Shown here piece by piece: positions 52,601 through 60,378 of a stretch of DNA of 64,000 nucleotides. The stretch is from the NCBI GenBank assembly GCA_029834535.1, contig JAQMWT010000081.1, positions 62,001 through 126,000 on the forward strand. Direction: 5' to 3'. Each line of letters begins with the position of its first letter. Within the stretch, counting starts at the first letter, position 1. The notes beneath the pieces were generated by a model. It saw only the letters and a list, made by a program, of their open reading frames with translations, ran no database searches and was not told where the DNA came from. Source of the stretch: Chrysophaeum taylorii. Taxonomy: Eukaryota; Sar; Pelagophyceae; Pelagomonadales; Pelagomonadaceae. Made by a program: the position numbers and the translations under genes.

Positions 52601-52913
52601 CGCACCGGAACGCCCGCAGCACGGCGGTCGGTTCCTCGGGAAAAAGGCTCGCCGCTCGAAAGAGCTCGGTCAGCCGCGGCGACGACGCGATCCACGCGTC
52701 CACCACTCGGATCGCCGCCGCGTCGCGCCGCAATACGCGCGTCGCCAGCGAGTTCAACGCCGCCGAGATCGCTTCGCCGTTCTCGCGCTGCAACACCTGC
52801 TGCAGCGCGAACAGCGACGAGCTCAAAGCCTCGCCGCCCAGCTCGCCCGCATCGCTCCCGCGCATGCGGCCCGTCGTCACGACTCCGCTCGCGTTCCGAT
52901 CCTCCTCGGCCAT
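46632..52913 (-). CDS. URB1: URB1/NPA1-like nucleolar pre-ribosomal protein, 2093 residues
   Basis: A single open frame of helical-repeat character throughout (Leu/Ala/Arg-rich alpha-solenoid). Residues ~1-450 are consistent with the Npa1 N-terminal region, and residues ~1270-1345 carry a very acidic insertion (EEEDEEEEEDE, EDEEC). Just after it, AVYDPRFALPAIRAAL matches the start of the NopRA1 C-terminal region of URB1 (YDP-x-F-x-LP). LWASVIARCVEAL, DLDYFTERTSPFLFAFVDLA and YAPLLEFYVALLVARLV follow. Yeast Urb1 and human URB1 (~1760 and ~2270 residues) act in early 60S assembly, with Urb1 helping box C/D snoRNP and pre-rRNA remodelling. The call rests on layout, length and one motif. A different nucleolar HEAT-type scaffold remains possible. 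LAS1, another 60S factor, is 7.5 kb away. Confidence 0.6.
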   Translation of the reverse strand: MAEEDRNASGVVTTGRMRGSDAGELGGEALSSSLFALQQVLQRENGEAISAALNSLATRVLRRDAAAIRVVDAWIASSPRLTELFRAASLFPEEPTAVLRAFRCAFARIRNDEHARDAWHRVAREWGAMVARCLRGREAGVALEALESAVRRVSEAARVVASWLAGDADRASAWSELAAPPPRTKRSDRQANAQRCVSLATALLRSKDRVAKLAVLDEGRGAIHLLLTREVLLTRDADDDERASRFVDAIAREGFADGAQRRACLRACASEAGLAAVRALAARPQTRREALALVRRVVMDDRWLEVARAGAPRPEHLETLCALDPGGDKEELELAVAAVRAAPALLPHWLSTAARSTLSPTRPWDRGGATSERSTAGCAALRAMLRAPAGRALEAKSRDLIEHYDVVGACMPPEDVLSKKELSRGALHANDAARERALELVLEILERYGREVRELFPENDRYGDWEESEDMTQRLVDILERSLTPEGASREDDRLVSRLLATTKDETQRRLKFVRSEARKLLRSRLPEVQTLLAVVTRQGAGVSLAIAALRRYCSALPRAVAESNWDVLRALAGSAENPGLRDQLAGLARAHPTDQTQRLRRPRVEDKTALRVRGAIFFEMARESAPVRSLVDATLEPLTNSPRERRIWLRQQQIPPAAFFRLLDRADQLKLLPARAFDPIVSSSFARAMRASFFLEEDDEDEETPRAGLVSPLACAGLLLLEDPEVAGFATRAIFEIAHSAGAGDPRFVLGLCAAVEALAPPAAKLSAFARALGADLRGGGEPLEEEEEEEEDPMLFDVVPLPEGKEACVEACLAAGVGIARSPPGGAARSVARDAQRRLLEYLVSREPGLAAELDSSLVYDDDDPATILVVLAAAPRAPRALAVAERLVLENRRVELAPYVSLEAARRALDAYVSRDDASAVAAIVSAKPLSTPRLADAWLRWPDAPAAVDAAVVPTSRLDALRLIEDAPRIVDACWTLSSSSSSSESRRRAARRLAAAMVAVSSRAAARLRRLIVASSPREALLRCYDAVRLLDALPDTYAAAEVGLAVSGELEEEAGGVIKRRICARRRSPGRGVVEAAAHLASDDVDGALRRIRRQRPEKTFAAVARYALEWIANSAAELLPAAAAGAVRRLAATCPRAVVDIAGYAPLEPGVAASLAEAFRTGDEAGGRALLRFRERPLRGVPLDPIVEAAARFPETGVRLLDALAAATPAARDAVLSTYGMSLSSTDRVGLRVLQRCGLPADRAGAILFSLLEPRRVAASVSRFPLRRGVLVQELASDDEEPPVELPEEEDEEEEEDEASRSSEEEEDETGGDDFEAEDSEDEECSREGAWRAAVYDPRFALPAIRAALDDDDETGASAENEARRVFESGAVAYAAAALASKRRSTRALAAAVASRFATKLASATTERGFVARPLVRALLDATFAALREASNPLRGPKRLPCLWASVIARCVEALASPRRAGFGVAASHALRRAVAKPWTDAPLMRDAYDNDSGCLNFGDDSKRDAVKARFWAHACLVDGTRDEHDARALKRSKVFLRAMFRADEMTGAGFRAIVDPEGRRKLVMVAEDAEAPPGAEKLLERGEPSDLLALRKIRMLARAEGDAALRLLASVGRSRYGRRLLVASHTVPWLCDRIATAYEARDVEFLGAVLHSATDDLDYFTERTSPFLFAFVDLAADSVVNIFYSYLDRLRNEKKKKTDPKEQAEKNSEDDEDDDDEFLREPLVCAGDFGEESRADLNLVDAAARFFFRRYLVVRRVKLAKIKRLGRHSEKTVLIEEAWRISKAAVLDAYEDVDLRTAAVSVLRAAASSSSSRGGGGRRLVYSLAPPLVLFLSQQLFFLQKDNDPIGNRLYAPLLEFYVALLVARLVSAVAPPEPCLVSKKRQLIATLNFASRAAKLNQGRPGVDALVLARFALGPAFGLEEDDDHEPFLAPPRCPLHRVDDLARRADLLATEDRATPTSSLFLDLILADAIRDDDDDKLCTDSTDDDDDDDIILAAPPPPEATYRRALDRLEARAARLAAPPSFRPDLRDAIAQLFLDDVRPTLTEEDIRVDIKFCDVCSGKVPLEDYLPKKQKWWKVDTTPGS

Positions 52914-52976
52914 TCTTTTCCTACTACTAGAACCCTCCTATAGATAGGCGGGTATCGACGACGACAACCGACCGTT
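52914..52976. promoter_or_regulatory. 63 bp divergent promoter, URB1-like / secreted Cys-rich gene
   Basis: Start codons face away across 63 bp containing CTACTACTAG and a TATAGATAG patch. Inferred from geometry. Third compact divergent pair in the window. Confidence 0.5.
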
Positions 52977-53677
52977 ATGCGCGTTGTTCTTGTTCTGGCA
53001 ATCTTCGTCGGCCTCCGGCCCGTCCAGCCGAGGCTCGAGTGCGAGGTCGGCTGGGGACAATACAACGACCAGAACATTGAATTGCGAATCAAGAAGGTAT
53101 CACCGACCGACCGACCGAAGAGCGAGGCGCCGTCGTCGTAGGAATGGACGAGGATATGCACGAGCTACTGCTGGACGATGCGGACGACAGACCCGACCAA
53201 AATGATGCGGCTGATCGGCGGCGAGTGGGTAGGTATTATTACGCCTTGCCACCAAAAACAACAACAACACGCAGGACGAGGAACAGTTTTATTCGCGATT
53301 TTGGATCAAGGTCCGGAAAAAAAAAAACCATAATATCAATCCCCGTCGTCCTTGCAGGGCTGCGGAGGCATGTTCGGGACGGAGCTCGATTACGACGACG
53401 AGACGGCCTGCGACAGCGAGTACGACGAAGACGCTAACGTCGACGGCCAGCAGATCCTGGTCGACAAAGATCGCCACGACCAGAAGCTACGGTCATCCAT
53501 TTCCATGGATTTCTCCTGCTGCAGCAAGATGGGCGGCTGCGACGCAGGTGCGCCGGCAGCAAACTCGCGTTCTCGCTGACGCGTCGTGTCGCAGCCTTCT
53601 CGCTCTCTCGACGACGACACGCAATCGTCAACGCACTGATCGCCGCCCTGTGCGCGACGATTTTCCTCGCGCGGTGA
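52977..53677 (+). CDS. Small secreted Cys-rich protein with C-terminal anchor, three-finger (Ly6/uPAR)-like pattern; four exons
   Basis: Exons 52977-53096, 53142-53228, 53358-53547 and 53595-53677 give 159 residues. Introns are 45, 129 and 47 nt, all GT...AG (GTATCACC/GTCGTAG, GTAGGTAT/CTTGCAG, GTGCGCCG/TGTCGCAG), and splicing keeps frame throughout. Residues 1-18 are a signal peptide (MRVVLVLAIFVGLRP). The mature part has eight cysteines at 22, 46, 50, 71, 87, 123, 124 and 130, ending FSCCSKMGGCDA. The adjacent CC followed by a last Cys-Asp resembles the CC...CN end of Ly6/uPAR domains. Residues ~141-158 are hydrophobic after RRRH, either a transmembrane helix or a GPI signal. No database match can be tested here, so the fold is inference. 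Splicing is my reading of the sequence. Confidence 0.6.
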
Positions 53678-54123
53678 GACAGACCTCGATTCGGGATTTT
53701 GCTGTGCGACTAGTGGGACGACCAGTTCGCGACCTTCGTGGCTTTATCGTGCGCGCGTTATTTCTTGGTCGCGCGGTGCCAGGGGATTTAGATAGATATT
53801 TTTTTATTCATAAATCGCCGTCGTCCAGCCTACTAATTTCGGGCGCGCGCGCGGGCGGGCGGGCGGGCGGCTAGATGAATCAATAAAAACAACAACGTCG
53901 ATCGCGATGAGTCGCTCGGCAGTGTGACCGAGACGGTGGTGCGGGAGGGTGTCGTGGCGGATCAGATCAGATCGTGGTGATATCGAATAATAAGTTGCGA
54001 GGTACGGCAGCAGACAAGAGGATTGCAAGGCATGAGAGTTCATACAATTACTAATGTCCGCGAGCTTTTTTTTTCTTTCCTAGGCGATAGTGGTGGCCGG
54101 CCCCCTGATGTGTCGTCGTCGCC
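53678..54123. other. Intergenic, no gene seen; GGGC run
   Basis: GCGCGCGCGGGCGGGCGGGC lies at ~53850-53873. Otherwise featureless. Confidence 0.4.
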
Positions 54124-54456
54124 TTACTTGTGCTGAACGATGCCTCGACGTTTGAGATCGTCGATCCAAGCACTACAGTCGTCCAAGCAGACTCTGTAGG
54201 CGTGTTCGGGGACACTCTTCGCGCCCCCCGTGGCGATCACGTGGTACCCCCGATCCATGACAACCCACGCCCGGTCGAGCGTTTCGGTGTGCTTTTCGGC
54301 TTGAGCTTGCGTGCGGAAGTAAGCTCTTTGAAACGACGGCTCGTACACCTTCCAGCTCTTGAACCAATTGGACTTCTCAAAATGGGACACAAAGTACTGC
54401 GCGTCTTCTATGCGCCCGCGACACGGCGAACGCGGCGTCGTCGCACGACTTGGCAT
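54124..54456 (-). CDS. Orphan 110-residue protein
   Basis: The ATG at 54456 opens a frame with even composition: EDAQYFVSHFEKSNWFKSWK, VYEPSFQRAYFRTQAQAEKH, RAWVVMDRGYHVIATGG, then a Cys pair (VCLDDCSAW) and a basic end (DLKRRGIVQHK). Several aromatic residues suggest a folded domain. I know no family for it. There is no signal peptide or membrane segment. The flanks are accessory DNA, so it may be lineage-specific. Confidence 0.45.
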   Translation of the reverse strand: MPSRATTPRSPCRGRIEDAQYFVSHFEKSNWFKSWKVYEPSFQRAYFRTQAQAEKHTETLDRAWVVMDRGYHVIATGGAKSVPEHAYRVCLDDCSAWIDDLKRRGIVQHK

Positions 54457-54600
54457 GCCTCCCTCTCTTGTGGTCTAAGAAACACGATAGACGATCCGTT
54501 GCATACGCGCATACAGAAAATGTCCTAAAAACCCTTCGCCGAAAACAATCTCTTTTGTCAAAATTCACAATTGAAAATTCATCGAAAGAACACGCAAAGA

Positions 54601-54720
54601 CGTATGAGACATTATTACGTCTTTGCGTATGAGACATTATTGTGGCACCGGTGGAGTTGTAAGACTTACTACTCCAGACTTACAACTCCACCAGTGCCAC
54701 AATAATGTCTCATACGTCTT
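54601..54720. repeat. Near-perfect inverted repeat (hairpin), 38 bp arms
   Basis: Arms 54626-54663 and 54679-54716 pair with one mismatch around a 15 nt loop. The left arm begins CGTATGAGACATTATT, and that 16-mer also occurs just before it (54601). Either a MITE-like palindrome or a replication/transcription hairpin. Confidence 0.9.
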
Positions 54721-54773
54721 AGTATTCCTCTAGCTTTGGAGAAATAACTGAGTCAGCTTGACGTCATCAGCCG

Positions 54774-54807
<34 letters not shown>
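54774..54807. repeat. (GA)n microsatellite
   Basis: About 16 GA units just before the LTR-element fossil. Confidence 0.9.
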
Positions 54808-54809
<2 letters not shown>

Positions 54810-54819
54810 CTGACGTACG

Positions 54820-57115
54820 TTGGCACCACATAATTCGAAATCAGGATCAGCACTCTCCTATTCCCTGCGTCTCCGGAGGACTGCTGCGCCGAGCGCAGTC
54901 GTGCGAGGTGGGAACACGTCGCCGACGCTCTCGCCTTGGGCTACGACGCGCGCCGGGGCACATCGAGACCAGCGCCACTCGTTTGAAACAAGCCGCCGTC
55001 GTCGGAAAATCCGTCCAAACCCTAGCTCGGCACGTGTGAGGTCGCCCTGCCCAAACGCCGAGGGCCTTTATGGAATACTCAAAGCCACGTCGTCGGGAGC
55101 TTCCCCCGGGCCTGTGGGCGGCGGTGTTCCCTATAGGCTGCCCATCGTGACCCGCTACACCTGCTCAAGCACGTGCCTGTCGCGTTTGTTCGCTCGCTCT
55201 CGACAGAAAGGATCCGCTGGTGAAGGCAGTACTGGCCACCGGCACGCGCCGGCAAGTCTGGTCGGATTGGCGCCTAATGAAGGCCCTTCTCGCACGCGAC
55301 CGGTCGAGAACCTCCGACGCGCGAGGATCGACTCCCTGAATTCGGCGCTTGGACCGCGCCTGAAATCTGGCGAATACATCGACAACGCGAATGGTGTCTA
55401 CCGGCGCCACTACGTTCTGAGCAAGGAATGGCGGTGTGCCTACGTCATCTTGCTGGAGAGAGAGACGCGGCCGTGGCCGACCGGCCGAATTCCATTTCCG
55501 GAGGCTACGAACGAGACGTTTTGGACCACGGACGGGCGAAAACAAGCCCGCAGCCTAAGCCCGCAGCCTTTCGCGTGAGCCAGCACTTGCGGTTCTGCCG
55601 GCTCCGGCGCCCGCCCCGGCAGCCCCAGTCGTGCAGGGGACCGACACCGGCCGAGTTCGAAGCCCGTCGCCGACGCCGTCGTCTGGGAGCAAGCGACGCG
55701 TCCAACACGGCCAAAGCTACGCCACGCCGCCTCGCCAGAAGAGTCGTATGAGTGGTCAGAAAGATGACGGCGAATACCGCGACAGGGATGAGATGGACGC
55801 GGAGTTGAGTTTGGAGGAGTTGCAAAAGCGGCTTCGTGATTATAAAGCTCTGGTGAAGTCGCTACGCATGACAGTCAACGGCCTGTATTGCGCGCTGGAC
55901 GAGAAAGATGACAAGATCACCGCCCAGCAAGAAGAATTCCGTTGCGTACAGGCCGAACTTGATGCTGTTCGACTTTCGTACCAAAGCACCGGTGCCGGAG
56001 AAGAAGATGATGATGCGGCGGACCTGACTCCCCAACGTCGATTAGAGCTTCTCCGACCACTTAAGGCTGAGCGCGACCAAAAGCTTCCGCGAGGACGACA
56101 TCGGCAACGCGACCTCCTCGCCGACTTCGCATCGAGACTCCCGGCGCACGAGCCTTCGGCTTTGATGACGATGTTGCCGGATGAAGCAGCCAAAGAGCAG
56201 TTTGTACATGTTTACGAAATGTTGGGCGGTTTCGTTGTATACAGAAGTCTCTGAAGGGCAGGATATTTCGTCGTCTGATGTCGACTGCTAAGAGGGGGAT
56301 GTGTGTGTGAGGGGCATGAAGGATGTGGGTGGGTTTGTGGGGTAGGAGGGATGTGCCTGACGGGCCGAGATAAGTACGCGGGACCTAGTCGGGGTCATCG
56401 CCGAGTCGTGGGGCAGGCGAAGAGAGGACGGGCCCCGTCCGTAGGTCGTACGCATGCTGCCGCCGAACGTATGTGCGACGAAGGGTGACGTGTGTGACGG
56501 GCATGAAGGATGTGGGTGGGTTTGTGGGGTAGGAGGGATGTGCCTGACGGGCGGAGATAAGTACGCGGGACCTAGTCGGGGTCATCGCCGAGTCGTGGGG
56601 CCACGTCGTCTGATGTGGCACCTTGGGGAGAGAGAGATAGGGCCTAGTTTTAGGGTGACTGTTTTCTAGGTATAGTAGCCTTTTGTAGTTGTACGAGCTC
56701 CAACGGCCTTTTCGACCGACTGAGGCCGGCCACGCTCGTGAAGGACTCACAGCAGCTGTGGAAAGAGACCCCTACGGCACAGCTTAAGATTGTGCCTTGA
56801 CCAAGGTCATGACTGTTTCGCGGCCCGATTACCTTGGCGGCGACCTCAGCTCAAGGACATTCGTAAAGGACTCACAGCAGCTGTGGAAAGAGACCCCTGC
56901 GGCACAGCTTAAGATTATGCCTCGACCAAGGTCATGACTGTTTCGCGGTCCGATTACCTTGACGGCGACTTCAGCTCAAGGACATTGAGCTGACCCTGCC
57001 TGCACCCACTTCTCCATAACCGTCGCTATTTAGCGACTCTCGGCCAGGCTCAAGGAGCCAGCCAGCTAGCCCGCTAGACTCAGGTGTAGTCTGTTAGCAA
57101 GCACACGACCTGCGT
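54820..57115 (+). mobile_element. LTR-element fossil, coiled-coil ORF plus LTR with internal tandem repeats
   Basis: The plus strand carries protein-like frames at 54820-55578 and 55631-56254. The second encodes a charged coiled coil (LSLEELQKRLRDYKALVKSL) and ends ~25 bp before TGTCGACTGCTAAGAGGGGG, a polypurine-tract-like block. What follows (from ~56299 to ~57115) reads as an LTR beginning TGTGTGTGAGGGGCATGAAG. It contains a partial 187 bp tandem duplication (56300-56600) and two 125 bp tandem units (56741-56990). No polymerase domain or matching upstream LTR was recognised. It is incomplete and broken in several places. LTR scraps of the same family lie at 9016 and ~61561-61612. Confidence 0.5.
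56741..56990. repeat. Two 125 bp tandem units inside the LTR-like region
   Basis: Unit AAGGACTCACAGCAGCTGTG... is repeated head to tail with about six differences. Both copies contain GTCATGACTGTTTCGCGG. Confidence 0.9.
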
Positions 57116-57605
57116 ACCCTGAACGAACGAACGAACGAACAAACAAACAAAGCACGGGTGGTCTTCGACCTCCTCTCCAAATTCCTAGGGCGGCCTGACT
57201 CGAACTGAACGCGACCAAGAGGAAGAGATTTCACGATGTGAAGACCTGCGTTGGGTGCTCATCTCAGACTCTAAGGCTCGTGAAGACACTAGCCAACTCT
57301 CGGTCGAGGGGACGTGGCGGTGGTGAAGGACCAAACGACCAGAACGGGCGAAGACTTCACGGAGGGCCCGACCACGGTACTCTTCCACGAGTGTAACGAG
57401 ACAGTCACAACCACAGGATGACTTCCCTGACTAAACTTGTGGGTCGCGACGCACGCACCTGGAATGATCGCGTCGTCTCTCCGCCGCGCGGGTAAGGAGG
57501 TGCAACAAAACAAGATTTGTTGTTGAAGGGTATGAAAAAGTGGCGGTTTCTTATTGTATCCAGCCGGAGCCACAAAATGGTGGCCACCACAGCAAAAATC
57601 ATCTG
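57116..57605. other. Intergenic upstream of channel; (GAAC)n
   Basis: GAAC/AAAC run at 57121-57150. No gene recognised. A frame open from 57540 joins the channel without an ATG, so an upstream exon could lie here. Confidence 0.4.
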
Positions 57606-60233
57606 ATGGTGGCCGCCAACGTCAACAATGGCAGTCCCGCAAGTGATGATAGCCCGCAATCGGAGACCGTCCGGTCGTCGGAGGGCGCGAGGGGGACGAC
57701 GAGAATTCGTTCGTTCAGCGAGACGGCCAGTGCTTTGCGCCTCTCAAATACAATCAGCGTGTCGGCAAAAAGACTCGCGACGACGGTGTTTCCGGCGGAG
57801 TCGCCGCCAACAGGGAGCAAAGCAATGCTGACGGCGTCGTCACACAAGAATTCCTTCGAAGCATTCGTGGTCGCGCCGCAAATCGTCAACAAAAAACGGC
57901 ACTCGAACGCGGAAACGTGGACGCGGGCAAGGCGCGCTATAAAGCTGCGGCAAAGTGTCAAGATGCTCGAGTCCAAGATGCCGACGGCCATTCAGCGATC
58001 GGTGGGCTTTCCCGCGCAGTCGGGCGTCTGCGTTAAGGTGTTCTCTCCAAACAGCCAGCGCCGGTTCGTCTGGGACATGTACATGTTGTTCTGCACCATG
58101 TTTGTCATGGTCGCCACGCCGTTCGAGCTCGCGTTCGTGGGTGACTCGGGGAGGTGCTTCGGTCCGGTCACGGGCATGTTTGTCGCCAACACCTTCATCA
58201 ACGTCTCGTTTTCGATCGACATGCTGCTCCAGCTCAACACGTCATTCTTCGACCCGATGCGCGGCGAGTGGGTGATGGACCACTGGCAAATAATCCTCCG
58301 ATATCTGAAGACGTGGTTCCTGGTCGATGTCATGTCGGTCATGCCCGTCGAATGCCTCGGGGGGCAAAGCGCGACGCTTCGGTACGCGAAACTCGTCAGA
58401 TCGACGCGGTTTTTTAAACTGCTCAAGGTGGCCAAGAGTCCGCGCATTTTGCAGGCCGCGTCGCGACACCTTGACATATCGTCGAAGCTCCAGACCATAA
58501 GCAAATACCTCGCGGCACTCCTCTTTACGGTTCATTGGAGCGCGTGCATGCTCCGCGTTTTGACGTGGGTCGCCTGCGAGGGAGACAACGGCAAGTACTC
58601 AAACCAGGGACGCGTCGACGACAATGACGACGGGTCCAACCCATTTAGGGGCTGCCCAAACACGGTGTTGACAACATCCTACAACTGGGGCGACGGCATC
58701 TGGGCCGTTTACGCTACCGCCGCGCTCTGGGCAAACATGGCGCTCAACGGAGAAGCCACGGCCAAGTTGCACTCGGAGGCCGTCCTCGGCATCGCCATCA
58801 TGTTGATAGGCTTTCTTATTTTGGGATTCCTCCTCGGAGAACTTACGAACACGCTGTCGAACTTAGACCCCGTCGGCAACAAGTTCAAGATGGTCAAGGA
58901 CAACCTCACCGAGTTCATGTCGCGCTACGAATTCTCCAAGGAGCTTAAGCTCAAGCTCCGCGAGTACATTAGCCTCTCCGAGCACGTCTTTCGCGGGGCG
59001 CATTACCGCGAGCTTCTGTCGTCGCTCTCGCCGCAGTTCAGGCTCATTTGCGCCACGCAAGTCTATGGATACTCGGTTGTGTGCGTGCCTTTCATGCGCT
59101 ACGCCGTCCAGGCGGCTCACGCCGTGCGCGTCGGCTCAATCGTCTACGTAAAACCCCGCCTGTCGCCAGAGCAGCCTCCCAAGCCAAGGCCGCGAGATGG
59201 CCAAGTAAGCGTTGCCGACCACAAGTTTTCGAGGCCGGCCGCCTCGCGTCGCGCGGAGATCGTCGAGGTCACCGACTATCTCGTCTATACCGTCGTCTAC
59301 TCCGACACGGGCGAATACGAGCACGAGGTCCACCACACCGACCTCGACATCGAGCTGAGCTTCACCGACGCTCGGGTCCAGAACCAAATATTCCGGATTT
59401 CGTACGAGCGCGATTCCATCGTCGCCCAGATGGCCCAGCACTTTCACTCCCAGCTTTCGATGCCGCGCGACCACGTCATCAAGCGCAACATCTCGCTCAA
59501 CGACGCCATGTATCTCATCGACTCGGGCTCGGTTGTCATCGTCGGGGGGTCCTCCGTCAAGCGCTACCGCTCGCAGCTCAAGGGCCGGGACCAGTTTTTT
59601 GGCGACGACGTCACCATGCTCTTTGTCGGCGACCGCAAGAAGCGTCTCGTCCATTACTCGGTCAAGACGCTCCGCGTCACCCACTTCAAGGTCATCTCGG
59701 GCGACGACCTGATCCGCATTATTGGCGACTCCCCGTGCTACCCGCACCATAAAGCCCACATTCGTCGTTACGGTATCTGGCTCCTCGTCAAGAGTGCTAT
59801 GATCCAGCGCTTCCGCGACAACCAAGACGTGGCGCGCGCGGAGATTGGTGCCTCCCTTTCTTCCTCCTTCACACATCATCCGAGACGCATGCTCAAGCAC
59901 CAACATTCTGCGCCGGCTCGCTCCGCACTCGGGGGAAGTTTGCGCCCTCTCATCATCCAGCACTCGCGCTCAGTCCTGAACGCTGCCGAAGACGACGACC
60001 GCGAGAACTACGGCACTCGTGAGCTCGCGCTACGTTCGCCGCCGCCACCCGATGAACTTTATGCATTCCTTGCAAAATGGTTCGTCAGTCGTGTCACGGC
60101 CAGCGCCGACGAGAAGATTGACGATCAGGTTATCCTCGGATGTTGTCAACAGCTCTACACGGCGATTAAAGACGCAACGGCGCCGCTTCGCAGCCACCGC
60201 ACGACGCGACAATGCAGCATGGCTTCATCGTAA
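57606..60233 (+). CDS. Voltage-gated-like cation channel (EAG/CNG superfamily) with atypical pore and Tudor-like insertion
   Basis: 875 residues from ATG 57606. A CNG/EAG layout follows a disordered N-terminus: S1 FVWDMYMLFCTMFVMVATPF, S2 FVANTFINVSFSIDMLLQLN, S3 LKTWFLVDVMSVMPVE, S4 LVRSTRFFKLLKVAKSPRIL with basic residues, S5 YLAALLFTVHWSACML, pore helix WGDGIWAVYATAALWANMAL and S6 LGIAIMLIGFLILGFLLGEL. The T-V-G-Y-G filter expected after the pore helix is absent; the segment reads ANMALNGEATAK. The C-linker (LREYISLSEHVFRGAHYREL) is followed by a region resembling a Tudor-like barrel (VRVGSIVYVKPRL...YLVYTVVYSDTGEYEHEV), then a degenerate cyclic-nucleotide-type fold (NDAMYLIDSGSVVIVGG, DQFFGDDVTML). 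Membrane location is secure; ion selectivity is not. Confidence 0.8.
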   Translation: MVAANVNNGSPASDDSPQSETVRSSEGARGTTRIRSFSETASALRLSNTISVSAKRLATTVFPAESPPTGSKAMLTASSHKNSFEAFVVAPQIVNKKRHSNAETWTRARRAIKLRQSVKMLESKMPTAIQRSVGFPAQSGVCVKVFSPNSQRRFVWDMYMLFCTMFVMVATPFELAFVGDSGRCFGPVTGMFVANTFINVSFSIDMLLQLNTSFFDPMRGEWVMDHWQIILRYLKTWFLVDVMSVMPVECLGGQSATLRYAKLVRSTRFFKLLKVAKSPRILQAASRHLDISSKLQTISKYLAALLFTVHWSACMLRVLTWVACEGDNGKYSNQGRVDDNDDGSNPFRGCPNTVLTTSYNWGDGIWAVYATAALWANMALNGEATAKLHSEAVLGIAIMLIGFLILGFLLGELTNTLSNLDPVGNKFKMVKDNLTEFMSRYEFSKELKLKLREYISLSEHVFRGAHYRELLSSLSPQFRLICATQVYGYSVVCVPFMRYAVQAAHAVRVGSIVYVKPRLSPEQPPKPRPRDGQVSVADHKFSRPAASRRAEIVEVTDYLVYTVVYSDTGEYEHEVHHTDLDIELSFTDARVQNQIFRISYERDSIVAQMAQHFHSQLSMPRDHVIKRNISLNDAMYLIDSGSVVIVGGSSVKRYRSQLKGRDQFFGDDVTMLFVGDRKKRLVHYSVKTLRVTHFKVISGDDLIRIIGDSPCYPHHKAHIRRYGIWLLVKSAMIQRFRDNQDVARAEIGASLSSSFTHHPRRMLKHQHSAPARSALGGSLRPLIIQHSRSVLNAAEDDDRENYGTRELALRSPPPPDELYAFLAKWFVSRVTASADEKIDDQVILGCCQQLYTAIKDATAPLRSHRTTRQCSMASS

Positions 60234-60378
60234 CGGCGCCCCGCCGCCGCAGTGGGAGGCACATCCGCCACCTCGCGTCGTCTCTCGTACTCGAACATGT
60301 CGCCGAAACACACACACATCTCGTCTCATATCTCATAAATCTCATAATCTCATACTGACATCCGCTGATGAGAGTGTG

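Noticed and set aside
58690-58800. Potassium-selective filter in the channel
   Set aside because: No TVGYG or GFG triplet in the pore loop, so potassium selectivity cannot be claimed.
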